The notes: a model not told the origin generated them from the sequence alone. A stretch of DNA of 64,000 nt from Sphagnum compactum (GCA_965153455.1 OZ234493.1:31052213-31116212), one strand, 5' to 3'. Counted from the stretch's first letter, positions 10,797 to 23,290 are shown. Translations and numbers: made by a program.

Positions 10797-12809
10797 ATGA
10801 CTATAATCCAGCAAGGGGGGAGTGTGGGGCGTTCCGTGATGGTGTCGTCTAGCGGGAATAACAACAACAGCAGCAATGGTGGCAAGAAGAAGAAATTGGG
10901 TCAGAGCTGCAACTCTTCTTCACCTCTGCTTCTGTCGCAACAAGAAGAGGGCATGGTTGCTGCAGTGAATGGCGTGGAGATGATTCTTGGTAGTGGTGGT
11001 GGTAGTACTGGGAGCAGCATAGTTGTTCTGTCGTCGCCAGGGAAAACGTTTTGCAACCTGGTGATCTCCATAGTGGGAGCAGGGGTATTGGGTCTGCCGT
11101 ATGCGTTTAAGGCCTCCGGATGGCTGGAGGGGTCGCTGATCCTGTGCGCCTTGAGTCTCACCATGTACTATTGCATGATGTTGCTGGTATGGAGCCGCCG
11201 GCGGATGGAGAGGGACTGGGGAGTGGGTCAAGTACCCACCTACAGCAAACTGGGCTTCCACTCTTTCGGGACTGCTGGCCAAGCGGCTGTGGATGCCATG
11301 GTGTTGCTCAGTCAAGGAGGTTTCTGCATCGCCTACCTCATTTTCATCGGGGAGAATCTGGCTTCCGTGTTCATGAGACAGGATTCCCTCAGCACAGCAG
11401 CTGCCGATCTACTGCCCAATTCACAGCAGATGGGTGCTGCTGCTGCTGCCTCTGATCTAATGGGAGGTATATGGAAGCTGCAGTGGAAGACCAAGGAAAT
11501 CTACATATGGATCGTGTTTCCTCTCCAGGTGAGTACCTGAGTTTTGCCTCCCAGATTTTCCCATTCCTTCCATTTGAGGTTCCGGTATCAGAAGTAAGTT
11601 TTTGTTCTCTCTGCCTGCAATTAGGGTTTCAGAGCTTCTGAATCATCATCCTACGATAGGATTACCTAGGGTTCCAGAACTTTTGAATCCTCTATGCTTT
11701 GTTGAATGCAAGCTGAGGAGCATGAGGGGCATGGAGATTGCTCTGAGGATCATTGATTCATGTCTATTGAAGTGTGTCCAATGTGGACAGTTCTTCATGC
11801 CTGAAAACAACCCTGCACTTCTACAGTTCGCATGTGATCTAGTGTCCAGAGAGACATAGTTTTACCTAGTGAATTTCTTACATTACATGTGTTTTTGGTA
11901 CATTCACAGCTTGAATGACCTCCTCAATACAGGTAGTAGGAAAGGGTTCTGGGAGTTGCCGAGTGGGTGAATGTCAGTCTATGTGTTTCTTGCACTTATG
12001 TGCTACAATTGCAACAAATGAAATGCAAAGAATTGAGATCTGCAAATTTTGAATGGCAGTTGTTGCTGGCATGTATACGTTCACTCACGAATCTGGCACC
12101 CTTTAGCATTTTTGCGGATGTGGTGAATCTGGTTTCTATGGCAGTGGTGATGGCAACAGAATTCACAGCTGTTGTAACCAACCACGGTGAGCATGTGCGA
12201 GCATTTTCTGGCATGCAGGGCCTGCTTTTCACAATTGGAGTTGCCATATATACAGTGGAAGGCATCACACTTGTTCTCCCTCTTGAATCAGAAATAGACG
12301 ACAGATCCAAGTTCGGGTCTGTGATAGGGGCTGCAATGGTCTGCATCACCCTCCTGTACACAGTGTTTGGACTTCTGGGATACTTTGCTTTTGGTGAATA
12401 TACCAAAGATATCATCACCCTGAATCTGGGGAATACATGGCAGACAACCGTTGTGAAACTGGGTTTATGTACTGGTCTCCTCTTCACATATCCAGTGATG
12501 ATGACTCCAGTGTACGAGCTTATGGAGAGGCGGCTCATACAGGGGCACCCCTCTGTGCTTTTAAGATCTGTCCTTGTTTTGGCCACGGCATGGATTGCTG
12601 TTGCTGTCCCACATTTTGGCAATTTTTTGTCGCTGGTTGGAAGTAGCGTGTGCTGCCTCTTGTCGTTTGTGTTGCCTGCATCGATTCATTTGCAAGTTTT
12701 TGGTCGAAGTCTTTCATGGATTGCAAGTGCTGCAGATTACCTGCTTGTTGCATTTGGAATGATATTTGCAGTCTTGGGGACCTGGACTTCCATTCATAAC
12801 ATGATGTAG
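10797..12809 (+). CDS. AVT3-like: AVT3-like vacuolar amino acid transporter (two coding exons)
   Basis: Coding exons are 10797-11528 and 12060-12809, joined in phase 0 to give 493 residues. This is an amino acid/auxin permease (AAAP) family carrier. AVT3 members export neutral amino acids from the vacuole; vacuolar location here is inferred from the family. The core starts near residue 80 with SSPGKTFCNLVISIVGAGVL followed by GLPYAFKASGW (about 91-109). Exon 2 carries LTNLAPFSIFADVVNL, the EGITLVLPLESE loop, FGLLGYFAFGE and a C-terminal LSLVGSSVCCLLSFVLPA. About eleven membrane spans are expected. The exon join (IVFPLQ/LLLACIRSLT) fits the family alignment. The first 79 residues are a Ser/Asn/Gly/Lys-rich extension, so the protein is longer than the usual 430 or so. 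The frame is open upstream to 10506, but that part is glutamate-repeat and leader-like; ATG 10839 is a second possible start. Confidence 0.9.
11529..12059 (+). other. Intron 1 of the AVT3-like gene
   Basis: Donor CAG/GTGAGT at 11528/11529 and acceptor ATGGCAG ending at 12059 define a 531-base intron in phase 0. Stop codons occur in all frames that would read through. Placement follows the continuous family motif across the join. Confidence 0.88.
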
Positions 12810-12832
12810 ATGCTGTGTAGGAGAGTTTAACT

Positions 12833-12849
12833 CCCCCCCCCCCCCCCCC
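12833..12849. repeat. Poly(C) tract of 17 in the transporter 3' UTR
   Basis: Seventeen consecutive C residues lie 24 bases after the TAG of the AVT3-like gene, so they should be transcribed as part of its 3' UTR. Long homopolymers are also a common site of sequencing error. Confidence 0.85.
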
Positions 12850-14353
12850 AATTTGCTATAATTTCTCAGTTGTGCACGTGAAGAATCTCGTGGATGACTG
12901 TTGTTGGGATATTCAAGATCAGAGTGAGTGCTCAGAGCTGATAGGATTTGTGAGTAAAGATTTGTTGGAAACAAATCTTGTAACTTTACAAAGCCCTGGA
13001 AACCAGGATAGTTTGATTGATAAACCTACCACCTGACAGAACCTGGAAAGCGAAGTTCTTCTGCAGTGAAAATGTGTTGATTTTTACAGTATGGTGGCAA
13101 ACCCACTGATATATTAATGGCTAAGTGCCCTAGATGTTCAGCAAACTGGGGATGATTGTGGGAAATCTCTCTGGAATTGCTTGCACTTAATTCTCGTTCT
13201 TCGGAGCTATGCAACTATGCTCTTAAGGAATGTGGTTTAGCTTGAGATGAGAGGCATATGGCACATTTTTGTTGAACAAGCTTGATTGCACTACCAAATT
13301 ATCTTTTTGGTAAAATTGACATGATGTCAGCTGCATGTGTGTGTCTTTGCTTCTGTCAGTGTGCTGCAGTTTCATGTGTGATGGGTCTGCTTCATATGTG
13401 ATGGTTTGCAGCAGAAAAATGTGCCTGACTGACAACCAATGTATGGTGGTCATCAGCGGGCAAAACTTTATTGCTTGCATCTAGAAGGTTTTTCCTTTCT
13501 TGCTTCCTTTTTGAGAAGAGGAAAAGGAGTCATTTTAGCAAGACACCTCAAGAAGAGAAATGCAGGGTTAGAAATTTGTGTGTAGACTTGTGACAGTCCA
13601 GGTTTTGTGAAATGATTTTCCCCCAACTCTACTAGAGATATGGACTGTAGCTTTAAGAACTCACAGGCTTTGAACTGTATACTTGGTGACAGGTCAAACT
13701 GTAGGCCAAGAAAGGGCAAAGCTGTGAAGATCTACTAGTTTCTACTTTGCAGCTAGAAGATGAACGGGGTAACAACCACTCTCTAACCTTCACTAATCTA
13801 ATACTAGTTCTCTTTTGTAATTCCAAAAGTGCAAGGGAGGGACCTTCAAGTTGGTTCTTATGGACATGGGTGACTACAAATCCTTTTGCAACATACTTTG
13901 CTTGATCCATTATTGTGTGGTACTAGATAGATTACACTATCAAAACTAAACAAGGTCACACATATGTAAAAATGCACACAATTCCTTGTGCTTTGGAATA
14001 TTCAAACACAAAAGATGAAACTCTATAGTGACACCATTGGGATACTCCAACCCTCAAACATGAAAAAACTGGAACCTTCTTCACATAGAATTGGGTTCTA
14101 TTATTAAAATAACTGAACCATTAGAGAAAACTAATGGCCTCCAATAATTAATTTGACAAATCTTACTTTACTTCTTATTAAAGTTTTGTAAAGTTTTATT
14201 AGGAAAAAAAAAACACCATAGATTAGGAAAATTTACAGAGTAAAATTAAGAAAAAGGGAGAAGTGACATGATGTCAAGCTGGCTTGAAGTAGGTGTGAAA
14301 ATCTCTCCATGTCTATAATTGACCGCCTGTGGTAGGTTGGCCATATTTATATA
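12850..14353. other. 3' flank of the transporter gene and gene-free DNA
   Basis: The first few hundred bases are probably 3' UTR and terminator region. Short minus-strand frames at 13223-13910 show no domain or transmembrane pattern and I do not call them genes. Confidence 0.55.
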
Positions 14354-15020
14354 TCAAAAATTAATCGCTTGCAAGAGATCAGTTGTGGTGATGGGAGGTG
14401 TGTTTTGAAGGGGTGGAAGTCGAAAAGTAATTAAGCCTATAGCTATTGCCCGATGGAAGATGTTTGCATCGTTTTTAATGTGATTGAAATTTTTTGACAT
14501 AAAAAAATGACCAAGGTAGAAATATGAAGGCCTTTTAACTCTTTCAAACTCCAAATGGCATTGGCGCAATCATGTGAAAACATATTGATATGTTTGTGTA
14601 AGCACCCAAATACTCCAATTGCTAAGGGGAGGAATTGATCAGTGGGGTGTCAATTGCAATAGCTCCTTTCCTTGGTTTGAGTTGCATCAGAAATGACAAA
14701 TCCTTGAGTTGTGCAAGATTGGGGAAGTAAATCCGCTTAAATTGGGTCGACAATGACAACATTAGCTAGGGTGCAAATGTCATTTTTGTTAAGCACAACG
14801 TCAACTCATCGACGAGAGGAATTGAATGTGGTTGAGGGAAGTGCATGTAATTGTTCTTGTCCCACGTGGAACCCAGCATCTCGCACAATGGCGATAAAGG
14901 TGTTGCAAATTGCATCATGGGTTCCAATGTGTTCATTGCCATGAACACAACCGAACAAGTGGATACCCATAGGGTCGATGGGATGTGACTTTGATCTCAT
15001 CACCATACTCAGGAAAATGG
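14354..15020 (-). pseudogene. C-terminal remnant of a non-LTR (LINE-type) reverse transcriptase polyprotein
   Basis: Read on the minus strand, the conserved tail of a plant reverse-transcriptase polyprotein family appears in order: DPMGIHLFGCVHGNEHIGTH (about 14980), DAICNTFIAIVRDAGFHV, SSRR-VDVVLNKNDICTLANV (about 14800), FLPLAIGVFGCLHKH (about 14630), CANAIWSLKEL, and finally HRAIAIGLITFRL (about 14460). At least three in-frame stops interrupt it (after SSRR, after VVDPI, after RSYCN). The reverse transcriptase core itself is not visible upstream, so this is a 5'-truncated or decayed copy. Assignment rests on remembered family patterns and a database comparison would settle it. Confidence 0.65.
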
Positions 15021-15723
15021 TTGCGATATGGAGTAAAAGAATGAGAGATGCAATGACCCCAAAATTGAAAGATTAAATGACTCTTGAAATATTATGGTTG
15101 CTAAAAGGACATCTCTAAGACATCCCTAGGATCGGATGACTCAAAGGTCTTGACCTTAGTGTTCTTACGAACAATAATTTTTTAGATTTTTTCTGAAATT
15201 TTACTTTTGTCATCCAAGCAAAGGTAACTTGCGTATTCTCGATTTGGTCTTACTTGTTGGCATCCCCCATGGCCCAAGGAAATTTTTTTTTTTGAAAAGA
15301 AGAACACTCATTAAATTAGAAGTTGAAAAAAAAGGCCCAATAATAATGTTAAACTCTCCAAACATCATTACCATCTGACCTGACCTACCATTAATAAGTA
15401 AATATGTATCACCAAATATTAACCTTCCTTTGGATCTCCCATCCTTCAAGGCAAATTTAGACCTAGTAGGCAAATTATAATGTGGGTTTGGTGATGATGA
15501 AGGTGTCCTTTCTTTAGCCCTAATTAAATTAGGCTGACTTAACACCATACCTCCAAAGTTCAAACTCATGGTCCATGAATGATCAACAAGATCTAGTAAG
15601 TAAAACATTCATGTGCTTCCCCCTTGCTCATTTATTGGCACCACATTGAAAAATAAATAAAAATCTCCAACATCATTGTGTGTTTCCTAGTGCCCCTAAC
15701 ATCCCTCCAATTGCACTTGCTGT
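15021..15723. other. Gene-free DNA between the LINE remnant and minisatellites
   Basis: A 132-codon minus-strand open frame (15210-15608) shows no recognisable motif. It could be further decayed retroelement sequence but I cannot support a call. Confidence 0.45.
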
Positions 15724-15920
15724 CCCTTGGCATGCCTCAAGTGCCTATGGGAAAAAAAATTGGTGTCCCTTGGTGTGCTTTCTTAACACCTTTCCCGACA
15801 CTATTGTCAACCTTTGGCATGCTTCAAATGCCTATGGGAAAAAAAAAATTGGTGTCCCTTGGTGTGCTTTCTTAACACCTTTCCAAACACCATTGTCATC
15901 CCTTGGCATCCTTCCCAATG
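15724..15920. repeat. Tandem repeat, about 88 bp x 2.3
   Basis: Units begin CCCTTGGCATGCCTCAA (15724), CCTTTGGCATGCTTCAA (15811) and CCCTTGGCATCCTT (about 15900), each of the first two with a GGGAAAAAAA tract and TGGTGTCCCTTGGTGTG. Confidence 0.85.
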
Positions 15921-16183
15921 CACATGTCACCTAATATTTGTATTTTTTAAAAATTAATTTTTTTTTGTCTTTTATGGTGTCCCTTAATGTGCTTTTCAAC
16001 ACCCTAACATAGTCATCCTTCCTAGCATCACTCTTGCATCCTTATTTTCCTTTTCACATCCCCTACAATGCTTCCTAGTGCCCAACCATCCCATGTTGCC
16101 ATTGCTTGTTCCTAACCCATTGTAATATTCATAATTTTGTCATTGTTCTATTTTCCTTTATCATCTCTTGCCATTCACATTGT

Positions 16184-16637
16184 CTTATCATTCCTACCCT
16201 TGTCTAAGCATAAAGTAGGTGTTCTCAAACTCAAAACCCGCTATTCCAAACTTAATTTTTACTAAAAGCAACAAAATTTCAAACATTTTGAAAGTTGTCT
16301 CATCATTCCTACCCTTGTCTAAGCATAAATGAGGTATCCCCAACCTCAAAACCCCTATCCCAAAACTAATTTTTACTAAAGTAACAAAATTTCGAACATC
16401 TTGAAGGTTGTCTCATCATTCCCACCCTTGTCAAAGCATAAATGAGGTGTCCCCAAACTTAAAACCCCTATCCCAAACTTAATTTTTACTAAAAGCAACA
16501 AAATTTAAACATCTTGAAGTTTGTTTCATCATTCTTGCTCTTGTTTAAACATAAAATGAAACGTCCCCAAACCCAAAACCCCTATCCTGAACCTAATTTT
16601 TACTAGAGGCAACAAAATTTCAAACATCTTGAAGGTC
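16184..16637. repeat. Tandem repeat, about 113 bp x 4
   Basis: Four units start (C/T)T(T/C)ATCATTC at about 16184, 16299, 16412 and 16525. Each contains CTAATTTTTACTA or CTTAATTTTTACTA and ends near CAT(C/T)TTGAA(G/A)GTT. Divergence between units is modest. Confidence 0.88.
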
Positions 16638-17094
16638 AACATCGGTGTTGGGCGAGTATAAAAAAAGAGGTAAAAGCCAAATAGGGTTTCAAGCCGATTC
16701 TCACCTTGAATATTTCAAGGTATCATTAAAGGTGATGACTTTTTGAAACACGTCTAAAGGTTCTCATTGGGCTAAGAATTGCCCATTTGACCTTTTCACT
16801 TTATACAAAAACATTTTGATATCCTATCAGGGTATTAAAAGTTAATAAAATCAAGGTGTCAATAGTCAATATATGTCATTTAGTGTGGTAGTTGGTAGTG
16901 ATAGGTAGGGTTTTTTTTAAATTAGGTTTTCAATGGTGCCACACAAATAAAGCCACCCTTGGGCTCTTTTTTCTTTTCTTTTCTTTTTTCACTCTCTTTA
17001 TAAATAAGGACAATTGCAAGGTATGCTTAGTGTTAAATGTATGTTTTTGGTTTTTGTTTTGCTTAATCATTGTGATCTCGTGATCTTTCTTTGT

Positions 17095-17560
17095 TCATAT
17101 TTTGCATTGTTTCCTTGCTTCTCTATTGGTGCTCCTTAGTGCATTTTTGTTGTGGTCTATTGGTGCTCTTCAATGCGTCATTATTGTGTTATGTTCACAC
17201 ATCTTCATTTTGTTCTATTGGTGTTTGTCAATGCTTCCTAACTGTATTCTATTATTGTTCTTTGGCTTTCCTAGCTATTTTCATTAGTGTTCATCAGCAC
17301 CTCTTAATTGTGCTTTGTTGTTGTTCTTGGTTATGTTTTATTGGTGCTCATTAGCACCTCCTAGCTATGTTTTGTTGTTATTCATCGACTATTCCTAGTT
17401 GTGATTTGTTGGTGCTCGTCGGCACCTCCTTGTTGTGTTCTATTAGTGTTCATCATGTCTCCTTACTTCAAGTACATCTCTAACCCTTGGTGCTTGTCAA
17501 CACTTCTTTGTTGTGCTTTGTTGTTGCTCGTCAATGTCTCCTTGTTATGTTATGTTCTGT
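17095..17560. repeat. Degenerate minisatellite, about 45-50 bp units
   Basis: The phrase 'tattggtgctc(a/g)t(c/t)agcacctcc' and variants recur about nine times with a TTGTTGTG spacer. Short open frames here (Leu/Ser/Cys-rich peptides) are translations of the repeat, not genes. Confidence 0.7.
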
Positions 17561-18143
17561 TAGTGTTTTTTAAGTTTCCAAACTAATACTTCCCAATTGC
17601 ATTTTTGAGGGGTTTGAAGTGTGTAAGTTTGAAATTTCAAACTTCTTCTCTAGTGCATTTTAAAAGGTTTTTTTTTAATAAAAATTTTGGGAGTTCTTTT
17701 CTTTGCATTTTTTCAATTTTTGAAGAAAAAATTTTCAAATGTGTGTTTTCAAATTCTTCAATTTTTTTTTAAATTTTATGTAAACATGTTGTATATATTT
17801 TGTCATGTGTAAGAGCAAGAGTGCACTTGTAAATCTTCACCTTGTCACATTTTTTTCAGATCTTTTACCATCTTTTACATTTTTTTTTCACATTTTAAAC
17901 CTTAAACCCTCAATGGTGCTATAAATGCTTATAATTGTAGTAGTTACTTATAATTGCCTATTTTTTTGTTTGATGTTCTGTGGGGTAGATTATAAAACTA
18001 AAATTATTTTAGTTGCTTAGATTTGTTTGTATTATTTGTTTAATTTCCTTTGGTAGACTGAATAATTAAAACCAAGACCCATAATTTTGGCAAAATTTAT
18101 ATTTATTTTAAAGTTTTCCAATCTATCTAATATTTTCTAAGAA
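17561..18143. other. T-rich gene-free DNA
   Basis: Long T tracts and AT-rich sequence. No gene seen. It may include the left flank of the hAT element that follows. Confidence 0.5.
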
Positions 18144-21100
18144 ATGGAGTCAAGTCAAAATGAAAATGTGATAATAATTGATGGTGAAAATGAAGGTCTA
18201 AATGAATGTTATATGGAAGGGCTTATTCATGGTTAGGGTTCCAAAAAAGGAAAAAGGATTTTAGGACTTTTATGGGGCTATTTTTGCAAATAACATTTAT
18301 TTGAAACAAATTTAAGTGAGAAAAATTGAATAGTCCAATTTTAAATAATTCTTGTGATGATGGTGAGTTTTCACATTCATACATAATTGTGTATCAATAT
18401 TTTGGTTTATAGCAAAAAATGCAGAAATTTCCAGAAATTTCCAAAATGAGTTTTAATGAACAACCAAACATTTTTTTGGAAAAACTATTTTGTGTACATG
18501 TGACCTGCACCTAAAGCTAAACATTTTGAACCCATTGAACATTTTTTTTGTCAAATGATTTAAAAATGAATCCTTTGCCTTGTAGCCCTATCCTTCAAAA
18601 ATTTTAAACTTTGAAATTTTTGTATGATGTGGTTTTTCATCGAGTTGATTTAAAGAACATGTGCTTTCATAAAAGGGGGCATGTTTTTGTCATACAAAAA
18701 ATTTGAAATCAATTATATGGTTTTAAGCATTCCTTTTGATTCTTTTTTTTGAAAAAGTGCAGTTTAGACACTTGATATAGTTAATTTATAAGACTCAAAA
18801 TGACATATTACATAGTATCCAATTTATTCTTAAACATTTTTATTAATTTAACAAGACCTAATTTAATATATTAACATAAAACAATGCACTACAACTATAA
18901 TAATGTAAAATAAACCAAAATCCAAAGTTGTTTTTTGACATCCTTCAATATAGGTCATTCCTTTTTGGTACCCCAATTGTGAATACATTTAGAAGATAAA
19001 TTTTTTAACGTTAACTTTCAAACATAACGAAGTATAACAAAACAAACTAATGTAGAAAGAATTGTTCCTAATGAAAGGAATGAAATGGAAACAAACCTTC
19101 AAATATTGCATACTCAAAGAAAAATATGGAAAAGTGATAATAGAAATGCAATTTGTTATGCTTTTTATTATGTAAATGATAACAAAAAAGTTGATCCTAG
19201 GACTCTTGATCAAGTCATGAGATGTTTGTTTTGTTAATCTTGTGCATGTTTTTAATCCAAACAGAAGAAAAAAAAAAACTTATAACATATTATAAGACAT
19301 GGTATAAAAACTCTGAAAAATATGTGGATAGTGACCAACAATTGTCAAATTTTTTGATGAAGATTTAAATGTTTTAGTAAGAGGACCAATTAAAAATAAC
19401 TAGCAAAAAACGAATGAATGTTTAAGAAATGCAATATTTAAGTTTTTTCTATCAAGATCTTTTTTAAAAGGATGATAAACAATACAAAGATTTTTTGCAA
19501 GACTTGGTCTTCTAATTATGAAAAGCCAATTACCATTGCAGTTTGTGGAAAATGTTTAATTTAATCATCTAGTTTTTACATCTATCTCTTTGAATCGTCT
19601 TCCCTTTTAGAAAACAAAATTTTCATGAGATATTACTTCAATTGGTGAAAAAACAAAATAAGTATATGTTTTGCCAAAATTGGAAGATTGTATATTTGCC
19701 ATAACAAATTTGATTTATGGATGTCCAAGGGGCACATAATATTTTTTCTCTTGTGATTAACTTTTTAGGGTCTAATTAGGAGCTTAAAAAAGTGACTTTT
19801 AAACTATTTGAAGCAACATAAACTATTGTTTAAACCTTGGCTACCAATTTGACAAAATTGCTTGATCAATATGGATTGAGAAAAAAAAATTGCATATGTG
19901 AAAGATGAAAAGTCAAACTTAACAATAATGTCAACTACCTTGAAATCAATTGTCAAATGTGAAGTTTTAGGTTTAGATGAAAGTTTCAAAGACATTTGTA
20001 TTGGCCATGTTTTTTTAAAAGCATGTTAGTATGTCACAACTAATGAAAGGTGTGCAAAAACCTTGATTTATTTTGATCACGTTTGCCATGTTAGAGCTGC
20101 AAAATTGTATAACTTGGTTTTAAAAATCAAGGAAGGGTAGATAGGAATGGAATACTTGGCATGCTTAAATTAGAACATTCACCCCATAAAATTGAATATT
20201 CGAATGCAAACAAAGTGTAATTTTTATCTTTTAAAAATTATTATTTTTCCTATTTCTATTTAATTATCTTTTTATTCAATTATGTTGATTTTATACATAT
20301 TTAACATTTGTTTAATTGTTGCAAGTTTGTTATTAAAACCATTCTGTTCCAAGAGGCCTTGCAATTGAAAGATTTTATTAATATCTTTTCCTACAATAAA
20401 CAAAATACTATTAGAATTAATGGTAAGGTGCCCCCTCTTCTTACTTGGCATATTTTTCAAATAATTGTTGATTGTCTTTCTTTTGTTGTGAGTGCATGTG
20501 TTTTGAACCAATATAATAACCATTGGTTACTATATGATGCATTGTAGTCTGCTATTACCATGTGCTCGAAATGTACGAAAGAAGTTACAAACCCACTTAC
20601 CCAAGTTAGTTTGATTGATGATGATTCTAGAATTGCCTTTGAGTTATCAACTTTGTTTGCTATTAATATTAAGAAGGAAATTTGTGATGTATTGGAATAT
20701 TTCCTTTCTTTTTAAGAAGATTTGAAAAAGAAAAAATTAATAACATGGTATGTTTAATCCTAGACCCTAGGTTTAAAAGCCTTTGTCTAATATCTTCTTT
20801 GATTGGTCGTGAAAAAAGGATGAACATTGTTGAAAATATGATAGATGGTTAGTATATCCCACATTTTAAAAATGTTATCATTATTTTCACCTAATGGTAG
20901 AACATAAAATTGGTTGTGTAGATCAAATAGCAAATGCAGATTCTAATTTGGATATTTTTTAACAACCCCCAACACAAGTGAACTAGCAACAAAACTTGTT
21001 AGAAGGGAAATGTTGATTTTTAGATGTTACCAAGTTGATTCCAAAGAAATCAAGTGCCCTCTTGAATGGTGGGCAAAACATGAAGCCATGTTTCCTACAT

Positions 21101-21382
21101 TGTGTTTTTGGTTCGCTAAATCCTAAAGATTGTTGGGTCACAAATTGAGACTAAAAGGATTTTTTTAAAACATGGATACCTACAAATTTGAAAAGATGTC
21201 ATTTACAATTAGAAAATTTAAAAGGATTAATATTTGTGAACAAAAGTTGGCCAAGTGATTTAAAAATTGATTGTAAACCACCTTCCAATTTGGTGGAGTT
21301 AATTGAAAAGGATTTTGATTTTAAAAAGGAGTTAAATTTTTTTGAAGGTTCTTTTAAACGGGATGAATTGTTGGACATATGA
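18144..21382 (+). pseudogene. Decayed hAT-superfamily transposase
   Basis: Across several frames the plus strand keeps the order of a hAT transposase. There is an N-terminal part (MESSQNENVIIIDGENEG at 18144, then GSKKGKRDFRTF at about 18240). A central catalytic region follows, with a WMSKG-like motif near 19720, LTKLLDQYGLRKK near 19850, VKDEKSNLTIMSTTLKSIVK near 19900, and GHVFLKACQYVTTNER near 20005. A helical stretch at 20308-20547 contains VVSACVLNQYNNHWLLYDAL. The C-terminal dimerisation block reads PLEWWAKHEAMFPTLCFWFA (21060) and, one base out of frame, ILKIVGSQIETKRIF (about 21120). The last open piece, 21188-21382, continues in family style to a TGA. Many stops and frame changes mean it is not functional. 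Terminal repeats and the 8-bp duplication were not found by eye. Confidence 0.8.
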
Positions 21383-22149
21383 TTTTTTGTAGAATTGATT
21401 TAATTTTCATTTAAAAAATTTTTTGGAATTTTTTAATGAAATAAAAAAACTTTTGATATTTGTTGTCTAAAAACCACCTTTGAAAATTGGTGGTATGAAC
21501 TGTTTGAAATCTGACACTTTGAAATTTGATGATTTTCTTTTTGATTTTTTGAAACCTTCCCCGAGTTTGTTGTAAAAAAAGTTAAAATAAATGGGTCGGG
21601 TATCAAAAAGCTTTTTAAACCTAAATTTGGCAAGTTTTGAAAAAAAAAAAAAACTCACCCAACATTAGTTAACATCCCATCTTGAAATGTCCTACTAGAA
21701 ACAAAAACTAATAGCCTATCCAATATGTTAAACGATGAGAAGCTAACAATACAAGCCAAGAAAGAAGCTTTCATAGATGTCATGTGTTACAAGAATCTAC
21801 TTATATAATTCATGAAAGCATTGACATTGAAGGGTTGAAATTTAAATCAAAATTCGATCATGTGTTAAGAGAACATAAAATAACATCGATAAGATCTTTT
21901 AACCAATGACAACAAAACTACACCAAGAACATTGGTTCATGAATATATAAATTGAAGATTAAAATTATTTTTAAAATAATCTTTATTTTAGGCCTAACTT
22001 TGGTCATCATTGTATTCACTCATCCTCCCTTTTGAAGTATTCTTGAAATTCATGAAATTGAAGATTGTTCTTCAAAATTAAGAATGAACTTTCAAAAATG
22101 ACCAACATTGCGTCCATTTATACTAAACTATGGTTTACTTAAGTTATGG
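21383..22149. other. Right flank of the hAT remnant, gene-free
   Basis: AT-rich DNA with no coding signal. It may contain the right end of the hAT element. Confidence 0.5.
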
Positions 22150-23290
22150 TCACATAGATTAAAAAATTACCTAGGTAAGGCTTACCTATCTCCCTACCTA
22201 CCTACGAACTACCTACTTATTTACCTACTTACCCACCTAACTATGTAGAAACAAGGACAATGAAAAGTTTAGTATGTGGGGGTTACATAAAGTCTAATTA
22301 AAAACCTACTTAAAGACCACCTAGAGTTGTGTTGGGGTTACCAATGGGCCTATCTAGGTTAAGGGCTAAGGGCTACTAATTAGGAGGTTACATAAGGCCT
22401 ACCTATGGGGTTGTAAAAATATTTTTTAGGTTGAAAAATATCTAAAGGTTATTTAAGGGGATTACCTGAAGATCACGTAGAGGCCTATTTAGGTATGGAT
22501 AATTAAGATAAAAACTATCAAAAGTTTATGTAGGGGGTTACATAAGGACTATTTTGGGTGCTACATATAAAGGCTACTCAAGGAAATACCTAAGTTGGGG
22601 GATATTTAAGGACCACATAATGGTTTACTCGAGGAAGTAAATATAGTCTACATAAGGTTTATAACTCAACCATAGGTAATCTTTAAATACCCCCCTATGT
22701 AGCCCCCTTATGCAAGCCTCATGTAACCCCATTTTGCATTATGAATCAACCTTAGGTAGCCCCTTTGAATAACTCCTAGGTATGCTTTAACCTAAGAAAG
22801 CCCTAATTAGCTTTAGAAGTAAGTATATCCCATAACCTAGGTAGGTCACTAGGTGTCTCCCTAGGTAGGCTTTAAATAGTTCTTTAAATAGGCCTTAGGT
22901 AACCCATAACCTAGGTAGGCCCCTAAATACCTCCCTAGATAATCCTTACATAGCCTTCTAAGTAAGCTTTATGTAAGCTTTTGATAACCCCCAATGAACC
23001 CCCTAGGTAGGCTTTATGTAGCTCTTTAAGTAGTCCCTAAATATCCCATAACCTATGTAGGTTTTAAAATGTCTCCTCGAATTCCTAGGTAGGCCTTAGG
23101 AAGCTTTCTAAATAGTCCTTAAATATCCTATAACTTAGGTAGATCCAAGTAAATGTCTCATTAAATATTCCCTAGATAGGCCCTTGGTAACCCTTTTAAG
23201 TAACCCTTTGGTATCCTTTAACTTAAAAAATCCCTAGGTAACCCCTTAGGTAGGTTTTGTGTTATCTTTTAAATTCCCTTTAAATACACA
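22150..23290. repeat. Degenerate CCTA/TAGG-rich repeat block
   Basis: For about 1.1 kb the sequence is dominated by variants of CCTAGGTAGG, TAGGTAACCC and AGGCTTTA in both orientations, with no fixed period. It looks like a worn-down tetranucleotide-derived satellite. No coding content. Confidence 0.7.

Noticed and set aside
11996-12622. 208-codon open frame on the minus strand
   Set aside because: It is antisense to exon 2 of the AVT3-like gene, has no recognisable domain, and its openness follows from the codon bias of the real exon. The antisense frames at 10484-10885 and 10920-11315 were rejected for the same reason.
15210-15608. 132-codon minus-strand frame as the reverse transcriptase core of the LINE remnant
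   Set aside because: No YxDD-type or other polymerase motif is present, so I could not connect it to the remnant at 14354-15020.
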